64,000 nt of DNA from assembly GCF_024721605.1 (NCBI RefSeq), contig NZ_CP102630.1:868001-932000 (forward strand), given 5' to 3'. The position numbers and the translations under genes were made by a program. Shown here piece by piece: positions 1 to 8,275 of this stretch (positions within the stretch are counted from its first letter, which is position 1; every line of letters starts with the position of its first letter). Origin of the DNA: Sphingomicrobium flavum (lineage in GTDB: Bacteria; Pseudomonadota; Alphaproteobacteria; Sphingomonadales; Sphingomonadaceae). The notes under the pieces were generated by a model, which saw only the letters and a list, made by a program, of their open reading frames with translations, made no database searches and had not been told where the DNA came from.

Positions 1-393
1 ATCACTCGCGCCCTTGGTGGCGCGGCGGATCTTCTCCAGCTCATCGAGGCTATCGAGGCTGAAGGTCTTCACGCCGTGGCAGAAATAGGCCTCGGCAATG
101 ACTTCCTCGGCCTTGACCGGGTGCATGAAGCACAAGGTGGCTTCCGGCAGAGTTTCCGCCACCAGGCGCACTTCACCGATCGAGGCGACGTCATAATGCG
201 TGATGCCGCCATCCCACAGCACCTTCAAAAGGTCGGGCGAAGGATTGGCCTTCACGGCATAAAGCGACTTGCCCGGAAACTTCTCAACGAAGAAACGGGC
301 AGCGCGATGCGCAGCATGCGGGCGGAGTAGCGTAACGGGCTGGACGGGCCTCTTGGCCGTCGCTAGCCCCAGCGCAGAATGATGCTCGTGCAA
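1..393 (-). CDS. Type III PLP-dependent decarboxylase (ornithine/lysine decarboxylase-like), 3' part outside window
   Basis: N-terminal 131 codons of an alanine-racemase-fold, PLP-dependent amino acid decarboxylase of the ornithine/diaminopimelate/lysine type, expected to act in the cytoplasm in polyamine synthesis. The PLP-lysine motif YAVKANP and the following DVASIGE and CFMHPVK segments are visible. No ATG fits. The best start is TTG at 393, nine bases after a GGAGG at 403-407, which gives LHEHHSALG at the N-terminus (initiated as Met). The rest of the gene lies off the left edge, so substrate specificity, which depends on C-terminal residues, cannot be judged. Ornithine decarboxylase is the likeliest member in this lineage (inference). 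Confidence 0.8.
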   Translation of the reverse strand, partial: MHEHHSALGLATAKRPVQPVTLLRPHAAHRAARFFVEKFPGKSLYAVKANPSPDLLKVLWDGGITHYDVASIGEVRLVAETLPEATLCFMHPVKAEEVIAEAYFCHGVKTFSLDSLDELEKIRRATKGASD

Positions 394-574
394 CTCAAGG
401 GACCTCCTGGGAATCGTCGTCATTCAAAGCTGCCTTGCGGAAGGAAGTCCCCTGGGGCAGCGAGGGCGATATAGGAATCGAATATGGCGAAGTAAAGATG
501 ATTCCGCTCAAATGTTTCATTCGCGGAACGATGCCAAAATGCCCCGCAATTCTCGGGTTTAAGGTGGGAATGCC

Positions 575-1519
575 ATGCTGACGATAGAAGATGTCATCAC
601 CGCTGCGCGCCGCATTAAAGGCGCGGTTCGCCGCACCCCGCTCAGCTGGACGCAAATTCACGGCAAAAATGTCGGCATCAAATGGGAAAATCAGCAGAAA
701 GGCGGGGCCTTTAAGCTGCGCGGTGCGTCCAATCGACTGCTCGCTTTATCGCCCGAAGAGCGCGAAAAAGGCGTCGTCGCTTTCTCAAGCGGCAATCATG
801 CCCGCGGCGTCGCCATTGCGGCCCGCCGCCTGGGCATGCACTCCGCCATCGTCATGCCTGCCGATGCGCCCAAGGCCAAGATTGACGGCACTCGCAGCGA
901 AGGCGCGGAAATCATCCTCTATGACCGTATGAGCGAAAGCCGCGAGGAGATCGCTGCCCGCATGGCCGAAGAACGTGGCGCCACGCTCGTTCCCAGCTTC
1001 GATGATCCCTATATCGTTGCAGGGCAGGGCACGTCGGGTCTCGAAATCCTCGAACAATGCGTTGAAACCGGGATGGGCGTGCCCAGCCAGATCCTCGTTT
1101 GCTGCGGTGGCGGCGGCCTGTCGGGCGGTATCGCCTTGGCCTGTCCGGACAGCCGGATCATATGCATCGAGCCTATCGGGTGGGACGATATGGCCAAATC
1201 GCTCACTGCGGGCAGTCCGCAATCGATCGGCCCCAACCCGCCACCAACAATGTGCGATGCGATCCAGACCTTCAAACCCGCCGAGATCACCGTCTCGACG
1301 CTGCTTTCGGCAGGCGCCGGCGCCGCGCAGGTCAGCGAGGAAGAGGTGAAACAGGCCATCCGCTACGCCTGGGCCGAACATCAGCAAATCGTCGAGCCCG
1401 GCGGCGCGGTCGCGCTGGCGGCAGCGCTCTCAGGCGCAGTCGAGCTCAATGATGGAGATGTATTGCTGGTATCGGGCGGCAATGTAGACCCGGCGCTGCA
1501 CGCCGAGATTGTCGCCTAG
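575..1519 (+). CDS. Threonine/serine dehydratase (fold-type II PLP enzyme)
   Basis: A 314-residue beta-family PLP enzyme related to threonine ammonia-lyase and serine dehydratase, which deaminate L-threonine or L-serine to the 2-oxo acid. The Schiff-base lysine is Lys47 in GGAFKLRGA. The substrate loop SSGNHARG follows, and the glycine-rich phosphate loop CCGGGGLSGG lies near residue 176. There is no C-terminal ACT regulatory domain, so it resembles the short catabolic type rather than allosteric IlvA. The ATG at 575 follows an AGGTGGGA ribosome binding site. It is divergent from the decarboxylase and its stop overlaps the next minus-strand gene. Its exact substrate cannot be read from sequence. 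Confidence 0.85.
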   Translation: MLTIEDVITAARRIKGAVRRTPLSWTQIHGKNVGIKWENQQKGGAFKLRGASNRLLALSPEEREKGVVAFSSGNHARGVAIAARRLGMHSAIVMPADAPKAKIDGTRSEGAEIILYDRMSESREEIAARMAEERGATLVPSFDDPYIVAGQGTSGLEILEQCVETGMGVPSQILVCCGGGGLSGGIALACPDSRIICIEPIGWDDMAKSLTAGSPQSIGPNPPPTMCDAIQTFKPAEITVSTLLSAGAGAAQVSEEEVKQAIRYAWAEHQQIVEPGGAVALAAALSGAVELNDGDVLLVSGGNVDPALHAEIVA

Positions 1520-1770
1520 GCAGCGTTGCGCGCGCGATAGGGGCCCGGATCGAGCCGCGCCGGGCTGGATTTCTCCACCGCCACGATCAGCTCTTCCAGT
1601 TCGGCGGCCAAAATCTGCAATTCGGCGGCCAGCGCCTTGGGATCGGCATCGCCAAGCCCCGCCGATGCTTCCATCAGCGTTTCCAGCATCATCGCGATGC
1701 AGGGCAGGATCGTCTCTTCAATCCGCTCGAAAGCGTCATCCAGACGTTCTTCAGGTGACAGGCTCGCCAT
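1516..1770 (-). CDS. Small hypothetical helical protein
   Basis: An 84-residue protein, acidic and almost wholly predicted helical, with a heptad-like stretch around residues 45-65 (LAAELQILAAELEELI). I recognise no domain. Its stop overlaps the dehydratase stop by three bases (CTA against TAG), a convergent arrangement seen elsewhere in this window. The ATG at 1770 has no strong ribosome binding site. Composition and the tidy gene ends favour a real gene, but it could be spurious. Confidence 0.5.
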   Translation of the reverse strand: MASLSPEERLDDAFERIEETILPCIAMMLETLMEASAGLGDADPKALAAELQILAAELEELIVAVEKSSPARLDPGPYRARNAA

Positions 1771-1823
1771 GGCCGCGCTTTTGGGGCAAAAGCGGTAAAA
1801 ATTTCGCTAAGAGACGTTCCGAA

Positions 1824-2000
1824 ATGCCAGCAATCGCCAGTTTTGCCCTCTCGCTAGCTATGATCGCCGCCTTCCTGCTGGGCATCGTCGGCGTCCGCCA
1901 GGCGCGCAAAAAAGAAGACCGCGTCGCACGGCAACGCGGTCTCCTGATGATTGCAATGGCGATCATCCTCATCGCCAACGTCCTGATCTCGACGCTCTAG
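1824..2000 (+). CDS. Small two-helix membrane protein
   Basis: A 58-residue protein with two hydrophobic helices (about residues 4-24 and 41-57) joined by a basic, charged loop (RQARKKEDRVARQR), so both ends probably lie on the same side of the inner membrane. The start is ATG 1824, preceded by AAGAGA; a longer reading from 1509 would run through the neighbouring minus gene and lacks the clean topology. Its stop overlaps the next minus gene's stop by two bases. Function unknown. Confidence 0.6.
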   Translation: MPAIASFALSLAMIAAFLLGIVGVRQARKKEDRVARQRGLLMIAMAIILIANVLISTL

Positions 2001-2653
2001 CGGATCGGGCAATCCGGATCGAGGCGATAGTCGAGATATTGATCGATCACGCCGAATAGCACGTCCGTCTCGTCAGCGAAGAAATGGTTCGCGCCCGGAA
2101 TTTCCTTATGTTCGATGGTGATGTGCTTTTGGGTGCGCAGCTTGTCGACCAGTTTCTGCACCGCGCCCGGCGTCACCACTTCATCGCCGGTGCCCTGGAT
2201 GATGATACCGCTGGCCGGGCAGGGGGCCAGGAAGCTGAAATCATACATGTTGGCGGGCGGCGCGATCGAGATGAAACCGCGGATTTCCGGGCGGCGCATC
2301 AGCAATTGCATGCCGATCCAGGCGCCAAAGCTGACGCCCGCGACCCAGGTCACTTCGGCTTCGGGATGGATCTGCTGCACCCAGTCGAGCGCGCTCGCCG
2401 CATCGCTCAGTTCGCCAATACCATTGTCGAACGTGCCCTGGCTCTTGCCGACACCGCGAAAATTGAAGCGCAGCGTGGCGAAACCACGGCGGACAAAATC
2501 CTTGTGCAACAATTGCACGATCTTGTTGTTCATCGTGCCCCCGGCCTGGGGGTGCGAATGGAGGATCAGCGCGACCGGTGCGCGGGGACGGGGCCCGGGG
2601 GTGAAACGGCCTTCAAGACGGCCTTCGGGTCCGGGAAAAATCACTTCTGGCAT
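1997..2653 (-). CDS. Alpha/beta hydrolase
   Basis: A 218-residue single-domain alpha/beta hydrolase. The nucleophile elbow GVSFGAW (G-x-S-x-G), the oxyanion-region HSHPQAGGTMNNK and a C-terminal GANHFF histidine are visible, giving a plausible Ser-Asp-His triad (Asp in GTGDEVV). There is no signal peptide, so it is cytoplasmic. The family acts on esters or thioesters of unknown identity. It is transcribed divergently from the cysteine desulfurase operon, with about 115 bases between them that must hold both promoters. Confidence 0.85.
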   Translation of the reverse strand: MPEVIFPGPEGRLEGRFTPGPRPRAPVALILHSHPQAGGTMNNKIVQLLHKDFVRRGFATLRFNFRGVGKSQGTFDNGIGELSDAASALDWVQQIHPEAEVTWVAGVSFGAWIGMQLLMRRPEIRGFISIAPPANMYDFSFLAPCPASGIIIQGTGDEVVTPGAVQKLVDKLRTQKHITIEHKEIPGANHFFADETDVLFGVIDQYLDYRLDPDCPIR

Positions 2654-2768
2654 GAAAAACTCTGTTCAAATGATATGGTGTTGCACGCTTGGGGTTCCGC
2701 GCGCTCGCGCATCCTATATAGGGATGGGGCGATTTCTGGCAATCAAGAGATTGCCGAGGGGAGAGGAA

Positions 2769-3839
2769 ATGACACGCCAACTCTATTTCGATCATGCTGC
2801 CGCGACGCCGATCCACCCGGAAGCGCGCGAAGCGATCGCCAAGGCGATGGATGACTGGGCCAACCCCAACGCCCCCCATGCCGACGCGCGCAATAGCCGC
2901 AAGATGCTCGAAGATGCGCGCAAGTCGCTCGGCGCGGCCTTGGACTGGGATCATGATGTGGTCTTCACATCCGGCGCCAGCGAAGCCGTTTCCATCGCCG
3001 CCAAGCGCGCCTGCTGCAATGGCCGCGTCTATGGCGCCACCGAACATGCCATCGTCCCCGCCACCATGGGCGAGGCGAGCAAGACGCTCCCGGTCGATCG
3101 GCACGGTCTTGTCGACATGGATGCTCTGGACGAAGCCCTGGCGGGCGATCCCTGCCTGGTCGCCATCCAGCATGTGAACAATGAAACCGGCGTCATCCAG
3201 GATATCGAGGCCATTTACGCCAAGGTGCAGGCCGCCGGTGCTTTGCTGCTGGCCGATTGCGCCCAGTCCGCCGCCAAGATCGACCTGCCAGACGCCGATT
3301 TTATCGCCACCTCGGGCTATAAGCTGGGCGGGCCTCCGGGCATTGGCGCGCTGCTCATCAAGGATCTGTCCTCGCTGGAAGCCTGCGGCGGGCAGGAAAA
3401 GGGCTATCGCCGCGGTACGCAAAATGTGCCGGGCGCTGTCGGCATGGCCGCCGCCGCCAGCGCGGGCCGCTTCAAGGAAGCGATGCCGCGTCTCAAGATG
3501 CTCAGGCAAAAGCTTGAAGATGCAGTGGAAAGTCTCGGCGGCAGCGTCATCGGCAAGGGTGCGCCCCGCATCCCGACCATCGGTGCCATCGCATTGCCCG
3601 GCGTGCCCTCCAACGTCTCCTTGGTCCAGCTTGACCTTGCCGGCATTTCGGTGGCGGCGGGCAGCGCCTGCTCCTCGGGCAAAATGAAGCCCAGCCATGT
3701 GCTGGAAGCCATGCAGGTGGAGGCTGACCAGCTCAGCAACTTCCTTCGTATCAGCTTCGGCGCCAATACGTCGGATGAGGATGTGGACGGGCTGATTGCC
3801 GAGCTCACGCGCATTGTGGAGCGCACCAAGGCCGCATGA
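2769..3839 (+). CDS. Cysteine desulfurase, first of a tandem pair
   Basis: A 356-residue NifS/IscS-type class V aminotransferase that takes sulfur from L-cysteine for Fe-S clusters or thio-modification. The N-terminal FDHAAATP motif is present. The PLP lysine is Lys185 in SGYKLGGPPG, where most family members have SxHK with His, and the persulfide Cys301 lies in GSACSSGK. I chose ATG 2769 because it follows GAGAGGA and begins at the conserved family N-terminus; a reading from 2115 would cross the divergent hydrolase. It overlaps the next desulfurase by four bases (ATGA), so the two are probably translationally coupled. Confidence 0.9.
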   Translation: MTRQLYFDHAAATPIHPEAREAIAKAMDDWANPNAPHADARNSRKMLEDARKSLGAALDWDHDVVFTSGASEAVSIAAKRACCNGRVYGATEHAIVPATMGEASKTLPVDRHGLVDMDALDEALAGDPCLVAIQHVNNETGVIQDIEAIYAKVQAAGALLLADCAQSAAKIDLPDADFIATSGYKLGGPPGIGALLIKDLSSLEACGGQEKGYRRGTQNVPGAVGMAAAASAGRFKEAMPRLKMLRQKLEDAVESLGGSVIGKGAPRIPTIGAIALPGVPSNVSLVQLDLAGISVAAGSACSSGKMKPSHVLEAMQVEADQLSNFLRISFGANTSDEDVDGLIAELTRIVERTKAA

Positions 3840-4936
3840 TCTATCTCGACTATCAGGCGACGACCCCGCTCGCGCCCGAAGTTGTGGCGACGATGCAACC
3901 CTGGATTGGCGACAAATTCGCCAATCCCCATTCGCCCTATACTGCTGGCCGAGAGGCTGCCGCCGCCATTTCGGTGGCTCGCGAACGCGTAGAGGTCGCC
4001 ACTGGCCTGGACGGGGGCCACGTCGCCTTCACCGGCTCGGCCACCGAAGCGATCAATTGGGCGATCCGCGGCACACTGGAAGATAATCCACGCCGCAAGA
4101 TCGTCACCATCGCCACCGAACATGCCGCCGTGCTCGATACGGCGAACTGGTGGGGGCGACATCATGACGTCACGATTTTACCCGTCGATTCCAACGGCAT
4201 GGTCGATCTCGACACGGTAGCGGAAGCGGTCGATGATCAAACCGCGCTGGTCGCCGCCATGCTGGTCAACAATGAGATCGGCGTCATCCAGCCCATCGCG
4301 GCCATCGCCCGCATCGCCCATGAACATGGCGCATTGATGGTGTGCGATGCGGTGCAGGGGTTGGGCAGGGTGGCCATCCCCGAAGGCCCGGACATGGTCG
4401 CCATGTCCGCCCACAAGATCCACGGCCCCAAGGCCATCGGCGCCCTGTGGATGAAGCATGGCAAGGAACCCAGGCCCCTCATCCATGGCGGCGGACAGGA
4501 AGAAGGCCTGCGTTCAGGCACATTGAGCCCCGCGCTTTGCGTCGGCTTCGGCACAGCGGCGAGATTGGCGACAGAGCGGTTCGCCCAGGATGCGCAGCAT
4601 GTCGCCGACCTGTGGAGCGCCGCCATCAACCATCTCGACGATGGCTGGATCATCAATGGCAGCGAAGAGGATCGCTACAAAGGCAATCTCAATATCCGCC
4701 GTGAAGGCCTTGATAGCGCACGCCTTTTGGCAGACCTACGCGGCATCGCCATCTCGCTGGGCAGCGCCTGTGCGTCGGGTTCAGGGCGTCCCAGCCATGT
4801 CCTGCGCGCGCTTGGCCTCGGCGATGCCGAAGCCCGCGCCAGCATCCGCATCGGCTATGGTCGCTATACAGAGCGCGATGAGCTGCTCGAGTCGGTCAGC
4901 CAGATCAACCAGGCGGCGAGGGCGCAGGGGGTATGA
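3836..4936 (+). CDS. Cysteine desulfurase, second of a tandem pair
   Basis: A 366-residue class V PLP enzyme, paralogous to the gene upstream but clearly diverged. The motif LDYQATTP opens the protein, the PLP lysine is Lys194 in SAHKIHGPK (canonical SxHK), and the active cysteine is Cys312 in GSACASGSGR. It starts inside the previous stop (ATGA) and ends inside the start of the ferredoxin. This copy looks closer to IscS; which paralogue supplies which acceptor cannot be told. No IscU, IscA, HscAB or Suf gene is in the window. Confidence 0.9.
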   Translation: MIYLDYQATTPLAPEVVATMQPWIGDKFANPHSPYTAGREAAAAISVARERVEVATGLDGGHVAFTGSATEAINWAIRGTLEDNPRRKIVTIATEHAAVLDTANWWGRHHDVTILPVDSNGMVDLDTVAEAVDDQTALVAAMLVNNEIGVIQPIAAIARIAHEHGALMVCDAVQGLGRVAIPEGPDMVAMSAHKIHGPKAIGALWMKHGKEPRPLIHGGGQEEGLRSGTLSPALCVGFGTAARLATERFAQDAQHVADLWSAAINHLDDGWIINGSEEDRYKGNLNIRREGLDSARLLADLRGIAISLGSACASGSGRPSHVLRALGLGDAEARASIRIGYGRYTERDELLESVSQINQAARAQGV

Positions 4937-5265
4937 CCAAGGTGCGTTTCCTCCATCCCGACGGCAGTCTCGACCGCGAAGTCGAGGCCGAACCCGGCAC
5001 CAACCTGCTCGATCTCGCCCAGAAGAATGGCCAGCCGCTCGAAGGCACCTGTGAAGGCTCGATGGCCTGCTCCACCTGCCACATCATCCTCGGCGCCGAT
5101 GATTTCGCCCGCCTGCCGCGCATGAGCGAGGAAGAAGACGATCTCCTCGATCTCGCCGCCCACGTCACCCGCCACAGCCGTCTCGCCTGCCAATGCGGCG
5201 TACCCGAAGGCGAGCCCTTCAGCGTGAAGATGCCCGGCGGCAGCGTGAATTTGGAAAATCGATGA
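4933..5265 (+). CDS. fdx: 2Fe-2S ferredoxin, ISC/adrenodoxin type
   Basis: A 110-residue ferredoxin with cluster cysteines C40, C46, C49 (CEGSMACSTC) and C86 (RLACQCG), the C-x5-C-x2-C spacing of vertebrate/ISC-type ferredoxins. The acidic helix MSEEEDDLLD is typical of the surface that docks to redox partners, including IscS. It overlaps the upstream desulfurase and the downstream beta-lactamase by ATGA junctions. It probably donates electrons for Fe-S assembly (family knowledge plus context). Confidence 0.92.
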   Translation: MTKVRFLHPDGSLDREVEAEPGTNLLDLAQKNGQPLEGTCEGSMACSTCHIILGADDFARLPRMSEEEDDLLDLAAHVTRHSRLACQCGVPEGEPFSVKMPGGSVNLENR

Positions 5266-6194
5266 AACCTTTGGTCGCGATTGCAGCCGCCTCGACACTC
5301 ATCGGCTGCGCAACCCCGCCAGCCTTGTCGGCACATACCCAACAGAAAATCAGCACTGAGCAGGCCACCTCAGAGGACGCGGCTCGCCGCATTGCGGCGG
5401 AACTGAATGCGATCGAGCAGCGGACCGGCGGCACGCTGGCCGTCGCGCTGCTGGATCGGAACGGCCAGCCGCTCATCCTGCGCAACAGCAGCACGCCCAT
5501 GGCGACCTGCTCGGCCTTCAAGTTCCAGCTTGCCGCCGCCGCCCTCGACGCTGCGCGCAAAGGCGAGTTCGACCTCGATACGCCGATCGCCTTCGATAAG
5601 GCGGCGCTGCCCGGCTATTCACCAGTCCTGGAGAAAGATACCGACAGCGCCGTGACGCTTGGCGAAGCGATCGAAGCGGCATTGACGCTGAGCGACAATG
5701 GGGCCACCAACATTATCATGCGTGCGCTCGGCGGCCCCCGCAAAGTGTCTGAGCGCTTCAATCTCATGCGTGATTTCCAGATCCGCATGCATCGCTACGA
5801 AACCGATCTCAACCAGAACGCCAAGGGCGACCTCCGCGATACGTCCAACGCGATCGGCTTCGCTCAAGCCATCCATCGCCTGGCCTTGTCCGACATGCTG
5901 CATCCTGATGACCGCGTCACATTGCTGCGCCTCAGCGCGGCATCGACCACCGGCCTTGATCGGGTGCGCGCCGGTCTGCCTGAGGGCTGGAAGGTCGGCG
6001 ACAAGACCGGCACCTGCAAGCCCGAAGGGCATGAAGACCAGCAGATCAACGATATTGGATGGATCGAGACGCCAGCTGGCTTTTTCAGCTTCGCGGTCCT
6101 GGTGCAGCGCCCAACCGCACCCGGCCGTGACGTCAAAGCGGCGATGGCGGATGTCGGCAGGTTGATGGCACTCGCAATCCAGGACTTGCCTTAG
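5262..6194 (+). CDS. Class A (serine) beta-lactamase, putative lipoprotein
   Basis: A 310-residue serine beta-lactamase. The signal peptide ends in a lipobox-like TLIGC with Cys16, so it may be a periplasm-facing lipoprotein. The catalytic set matches Ambler numbering with a constant offset of 14: Ser84-x-x-Lys87 (S70/K73), Ser144-Asp-Asn (SDN130), Glu180 in ETDLN (E166/N170) and Lys248-Thr-Gly (KTG234). Cys83 and Cys252 fall at Ambler 69 and 238, and Arg234 at 220, the pattern of the KPC/SME/NMC-A carbapenemases. It overlaps the ferredoxin stop by ATGA, so it probably shares that operon's mRNA. Its real substrate range is unknown. Confidence 0.9.
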   Translation: MKPLVAIAAASTLIGCATPPALSAHTQQKISTEQATSEDAARRIAAELNAIEQRTGGTLAVALLDRNGQPLILRNSSTPMATCSAFKFQLAAAALDAARKGEFDLDTPIAFDKAALPGYSPVLEKDTDSAVTLGEAIEAALTLSDNGATNIIMRALGGPRKVSERFNLMRDFQIRMHRYETDLNQNAKGDLRDTSNAIGFAQAIHRLALSDMLHPDDRVTLLRLSAASTTGLDRVRAGLPEGWKVGDKTGTCKPEGHEDQQINDIGWIETPAGFFSFAVLVQRPTAPGRDVKAAMADVGRLMALAIQDLP

Positions 6195-6212
6195 GCGCCC
6201 TTCGTCGCCATA

Positions 6213-6312
6213 TGCCCTCTCGGAAGTCGGCGGACGGCTTGCCCGTGAACCTGGTCAGGCCCGGAAGGGAGCAGCCACAGCGGTTTCGGTCGGGTCGTCG
6301 GCTTCCACCTTT
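6213..6312 (+). ncRNA. ffs: Signal recognition particle RNA, small bacterial (4.5S) type
   Basis: The conserved tip of SRP RNA is present at 6245-6276: GTGAACC, then GGTCAGG, then CCGGAAGGGAGCAGCC, giving the symmetric and asymmetric internal loops and the GGAA tetraloop that bind Ffh. The arms close with GGAAGTCG (6222-6229) against CGGCTTCC (6299-6306). The size is about 100 nt with no Alu domain, as in most proteobacteria. Ends are estimated from the stem. It lies 3' of the beta-lactamase and 5' of dnaX. Confidence 0.93.
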
Positions 6313-6408
6313 CCAACAGCACCGAGAGCAAAATTAGCGGAGCGCAGCGAGCGTCTTTGCTCGAGAGCGCTGTGGAGCGGCCAGCCTGCGCGAAGCGACA
6401 GGACTGAC

Positions 6409-6430
6409 GGGGTCAGGCCGCCCTGACCCC
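6409..6430. repeat. Perfect hairpin in the ffs-dnaX gap
   Basis: A perfect 9-bp stem (GGGGTCAGG against CCTGACCCC) with a 4-base loop. It has no adjacent T-run on either strand, so it is not a clear intrinsic terminator. The 210-base gap between the SRP RNA and dnaX otherwise holds only low-information sequence and the second palindrome at 6482-6501. Confidence 0.5.
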
Positions 6431-6481
6431 GCTGACGCCGCCGTGAAGCCGCTTCTTTTAAACAAAAGAAAAAAGACATGG

Positions 6482-6501
6482 ATGCCAGCCTTCGCTGGCA
6501 T
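6482..6501. repeat. Short palindromic repeat of the sphingomonad REP type
   Basis: ATGCCAGC and GCTGGCAT flank a CTTC loop, an 8-bp perfect stem. Palindromes of this kind are common intergenic repeats in sphingomonad genomes (recalled, not searched). It sits 25 bases before the dnaX start. Confidence 0.55.
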
Positions 6502-6525
6502 GACGGATGTTGCTAGGCTCGCGCC

Positions 6526-8274
6526 ATGAACGATCCCGAATCGCCGCTTCCCGACGAAGAGCCCGAACGCGACACCCTGACCATGGGTCTGGGCTTCGAC
6601 GAGCCCGAGCAGCCCAAGGCGCCAGCGCCCGAGCCCAAAGCCGAGCCCGCCACACCCGCGCCCAGGCCCGAAGCCTCAACTGACGATGCCTACCGCGTCC
6701 TGGCGCGCAAATATCGCCCGCAAACCTTTGCCGAGCTGATCGGCCAGGATGCGATGATCCAGACGCTGGCCAACGCCATCGAAAAGGATCGCATCGCCCA
6801 TGCCTTCCTGATGACCGGCGTTCGCGGGGTGGGGAAGACCTCGACCGCGCGCCTCATCGCCAAGTCGCTCAACTGCATCGGCCCGGACGGTGAGGGCGGC
6901 CCCACCATCACGCCTTGCGGGGTATGCGAACCCTGTGTCGCCATCACCGAAGGCCGACATATCGACGTTGTCGAGATGGACGCCGCCAGCCATACCGGCG
7001 TCGACGATGTGCGCGAGATTATCGAGGCCGTGCGCTATGCCGCAGTCTCGGCGCGCTACAAGATCTACATCATCGACGAAGTGCACATGCTGTCCAAAAA
7101 CGCCTTCAACGCGCTGTTGAAGACGCTTGAGGAGCCGCCCGCCCACGTCAAATTCATCTTCGCCACGACCGAGATCGACAAGGTCCCGGTTACCGTCCTG
7201 TCGCGCTGCCAGCGCTTTGACCTGCGCCGCATTCCGACCGAATTGCTCGCCCGTCATTTCGGCAATGTCGCCGAGGCCGAAGGCGTCGAGGTCGAAGAAC
7301 AGGCGCTCAACATCATCGCCCGCGCCGCGGAGGGATCGGCTCGCGATGGCCTTTCACTGCTGGACCAGGCGATAGCGCATGGTGAGGGCGGGGTGACGGC
7401 CGCGGCGATCCGCAAGATGCTGGGCCTGGCCGATCGCGGACGCACCCAGCGCCTGCTCGACACGATGATCTCGGGCGATGTGCCCAGCATGCTCGAGCAA
7501 CTGGACGAAGCCCATGCGCTCGGCATCGATCCAACCGCCTTGATGCGCGGGCTGATGGAAGCCGTGCACAATATCAGCCGCGCCAAGGCCGGCGGGGTAG
7601 GGGATATTTTGCGCTCCGATGAGGATCGCGCCGCCGCCTCGGCCCATGCCGACAAGATGGGCTGGCCCCAGCTCCACATGATCTGGCAGCTGATGCTCAA
7701 AGGGCTTGCCGACCTGCAGATCGCACCCGATCCGCGCGAAGCGCTCGACATGGCCATGCTCCGCCTAGTCCATGCTGCCGGCATGCCTGATCCGGGCGCG
7801 GTCATCGATGCCATCAAATCGGGCAAGGGCGCCGCGCCCAATGTCATTGCCGGGCCCGCAGCCGCTGCTTCGCAGGAACCGCAGGCAGCGCTCCCGCCCG
7901 AAACGCCTCCACTGCCAGCCGATTATGCTGCCTTCGTCAAAGCGGTGGACGATGCCGGCAATCACGCATTGGCGATCGAGCTGCACGACAAGCTTGGCCT
8001 GGTGTCCTACGAGCCGCCCAAGGTGACGCTCCAGCCCAAGGCCCCGCTCGATGCCAATTTCGCGCGTGACTTGGCGTTGAAGGCCAAGGATGCGACCGGG
8101 GAAAATTGGGAAATCACCCTTGCCGACAGCGGCGGCGGCCCCACATTGCGCGAACAGGAGCAAATGGCTGAGGCCCGCGCTCGCGATGAAATCCTGGCTC
8201 ATCCCATGGTGAAGGCGGTCTCCGACACCTTCGAGGGAACCGAGCTTGAAGCAGTGAATGAGAAAGGCGGCTGA
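6526..8274 (+). CDS. dnaX: DNA polymerase III subunits gamma/tau
   Basis: A 582-residue clamp-loader ATPase of the replisome. An acidic, proline-rich N-terminal extension of about 55 residues precedes the conserved start KYRPQTFAELIGQ. Walker A GVRGVGKT is at residues 98-105, the zinc-binding cysteines include CGVCEPC, and Walker B/DExH is DEVHML. The C-terminal third (tau-like) is poorly conserved and Ala/Pro-rich. I saw no A6G-type slippery site in the gamma region, so production of a short gamma form is not evident. The ybaB-type gene follows immediately, the standard dnaX-ybaB pair. Confidence 0.95.
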   Translation: MNDPESPLPDEEPERDTLTMGLGFDEPEQPKAPAPEPKAEPATPAPRPEASTDDAYRVLARKYRPQTFAELIGQDAMIQTLANAIEKDRIAHAFLMTGVRGVGKTSTARLIAKSLNCIGPDGEGGPTITPCGVCEPCVAITEGRHIDVVEMDAASHTGVDDVREIIEAVRYAAVSARYKIYIIDEVHMLSKNAFNALLKTLEEPPAHVKFIFATTEIDKVPVTVLSRCQRFDLRRIPTELLARHFGNVAEAEGVEVEEQALNIIARAAEGSARDGLSLLDQAIAHGEGGVTAAAIRKMLGLADRGRTQRLLDTMISGDVPSMLEQLDEAHALGIDPTALMRGLMEAVHNISRAKAGGVGDILRSDEDRAAASAHADKMGWPQLHMIWQLMLKGLADLQIAPDPREALDMAMLRLVHAAGMPDPGAVIDAIKSGKGAAPNVIAGPAAAASQEPQAALPPETPPLPADYAAFVKAVDDAGNHALAIELHDKLGLVSYEPPKVTLQPKAPLDANFARDLALKAKDATGENWEITLADSGGGPTLREQEQMAEARARDEILAHPMVKAVSDTFEGTELEAVNEKGG

Positions 8275-8275
8275 A

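Noticed and set aside
1509-2000. Long open frame on the plus strand over 1509-2000
   Set aside because: Its first two thirds are Arg/Pro-rich antisense to the minus-strand hypothetical; only the end from ATG 1824 looks coding.
2613-3698. 361-codon minus-strand frame across the first cysteine desulfurase
   Set aside because: It is antisense to a clear desulfurase with the right motifs; composition is Gly/His/Asp-rich shadow.
6526-8274. Programmed frameshift in dnaX giving gamma
   Set aside because: I found no A6G-like slippery heptamer with a downstream stem at the expected place.
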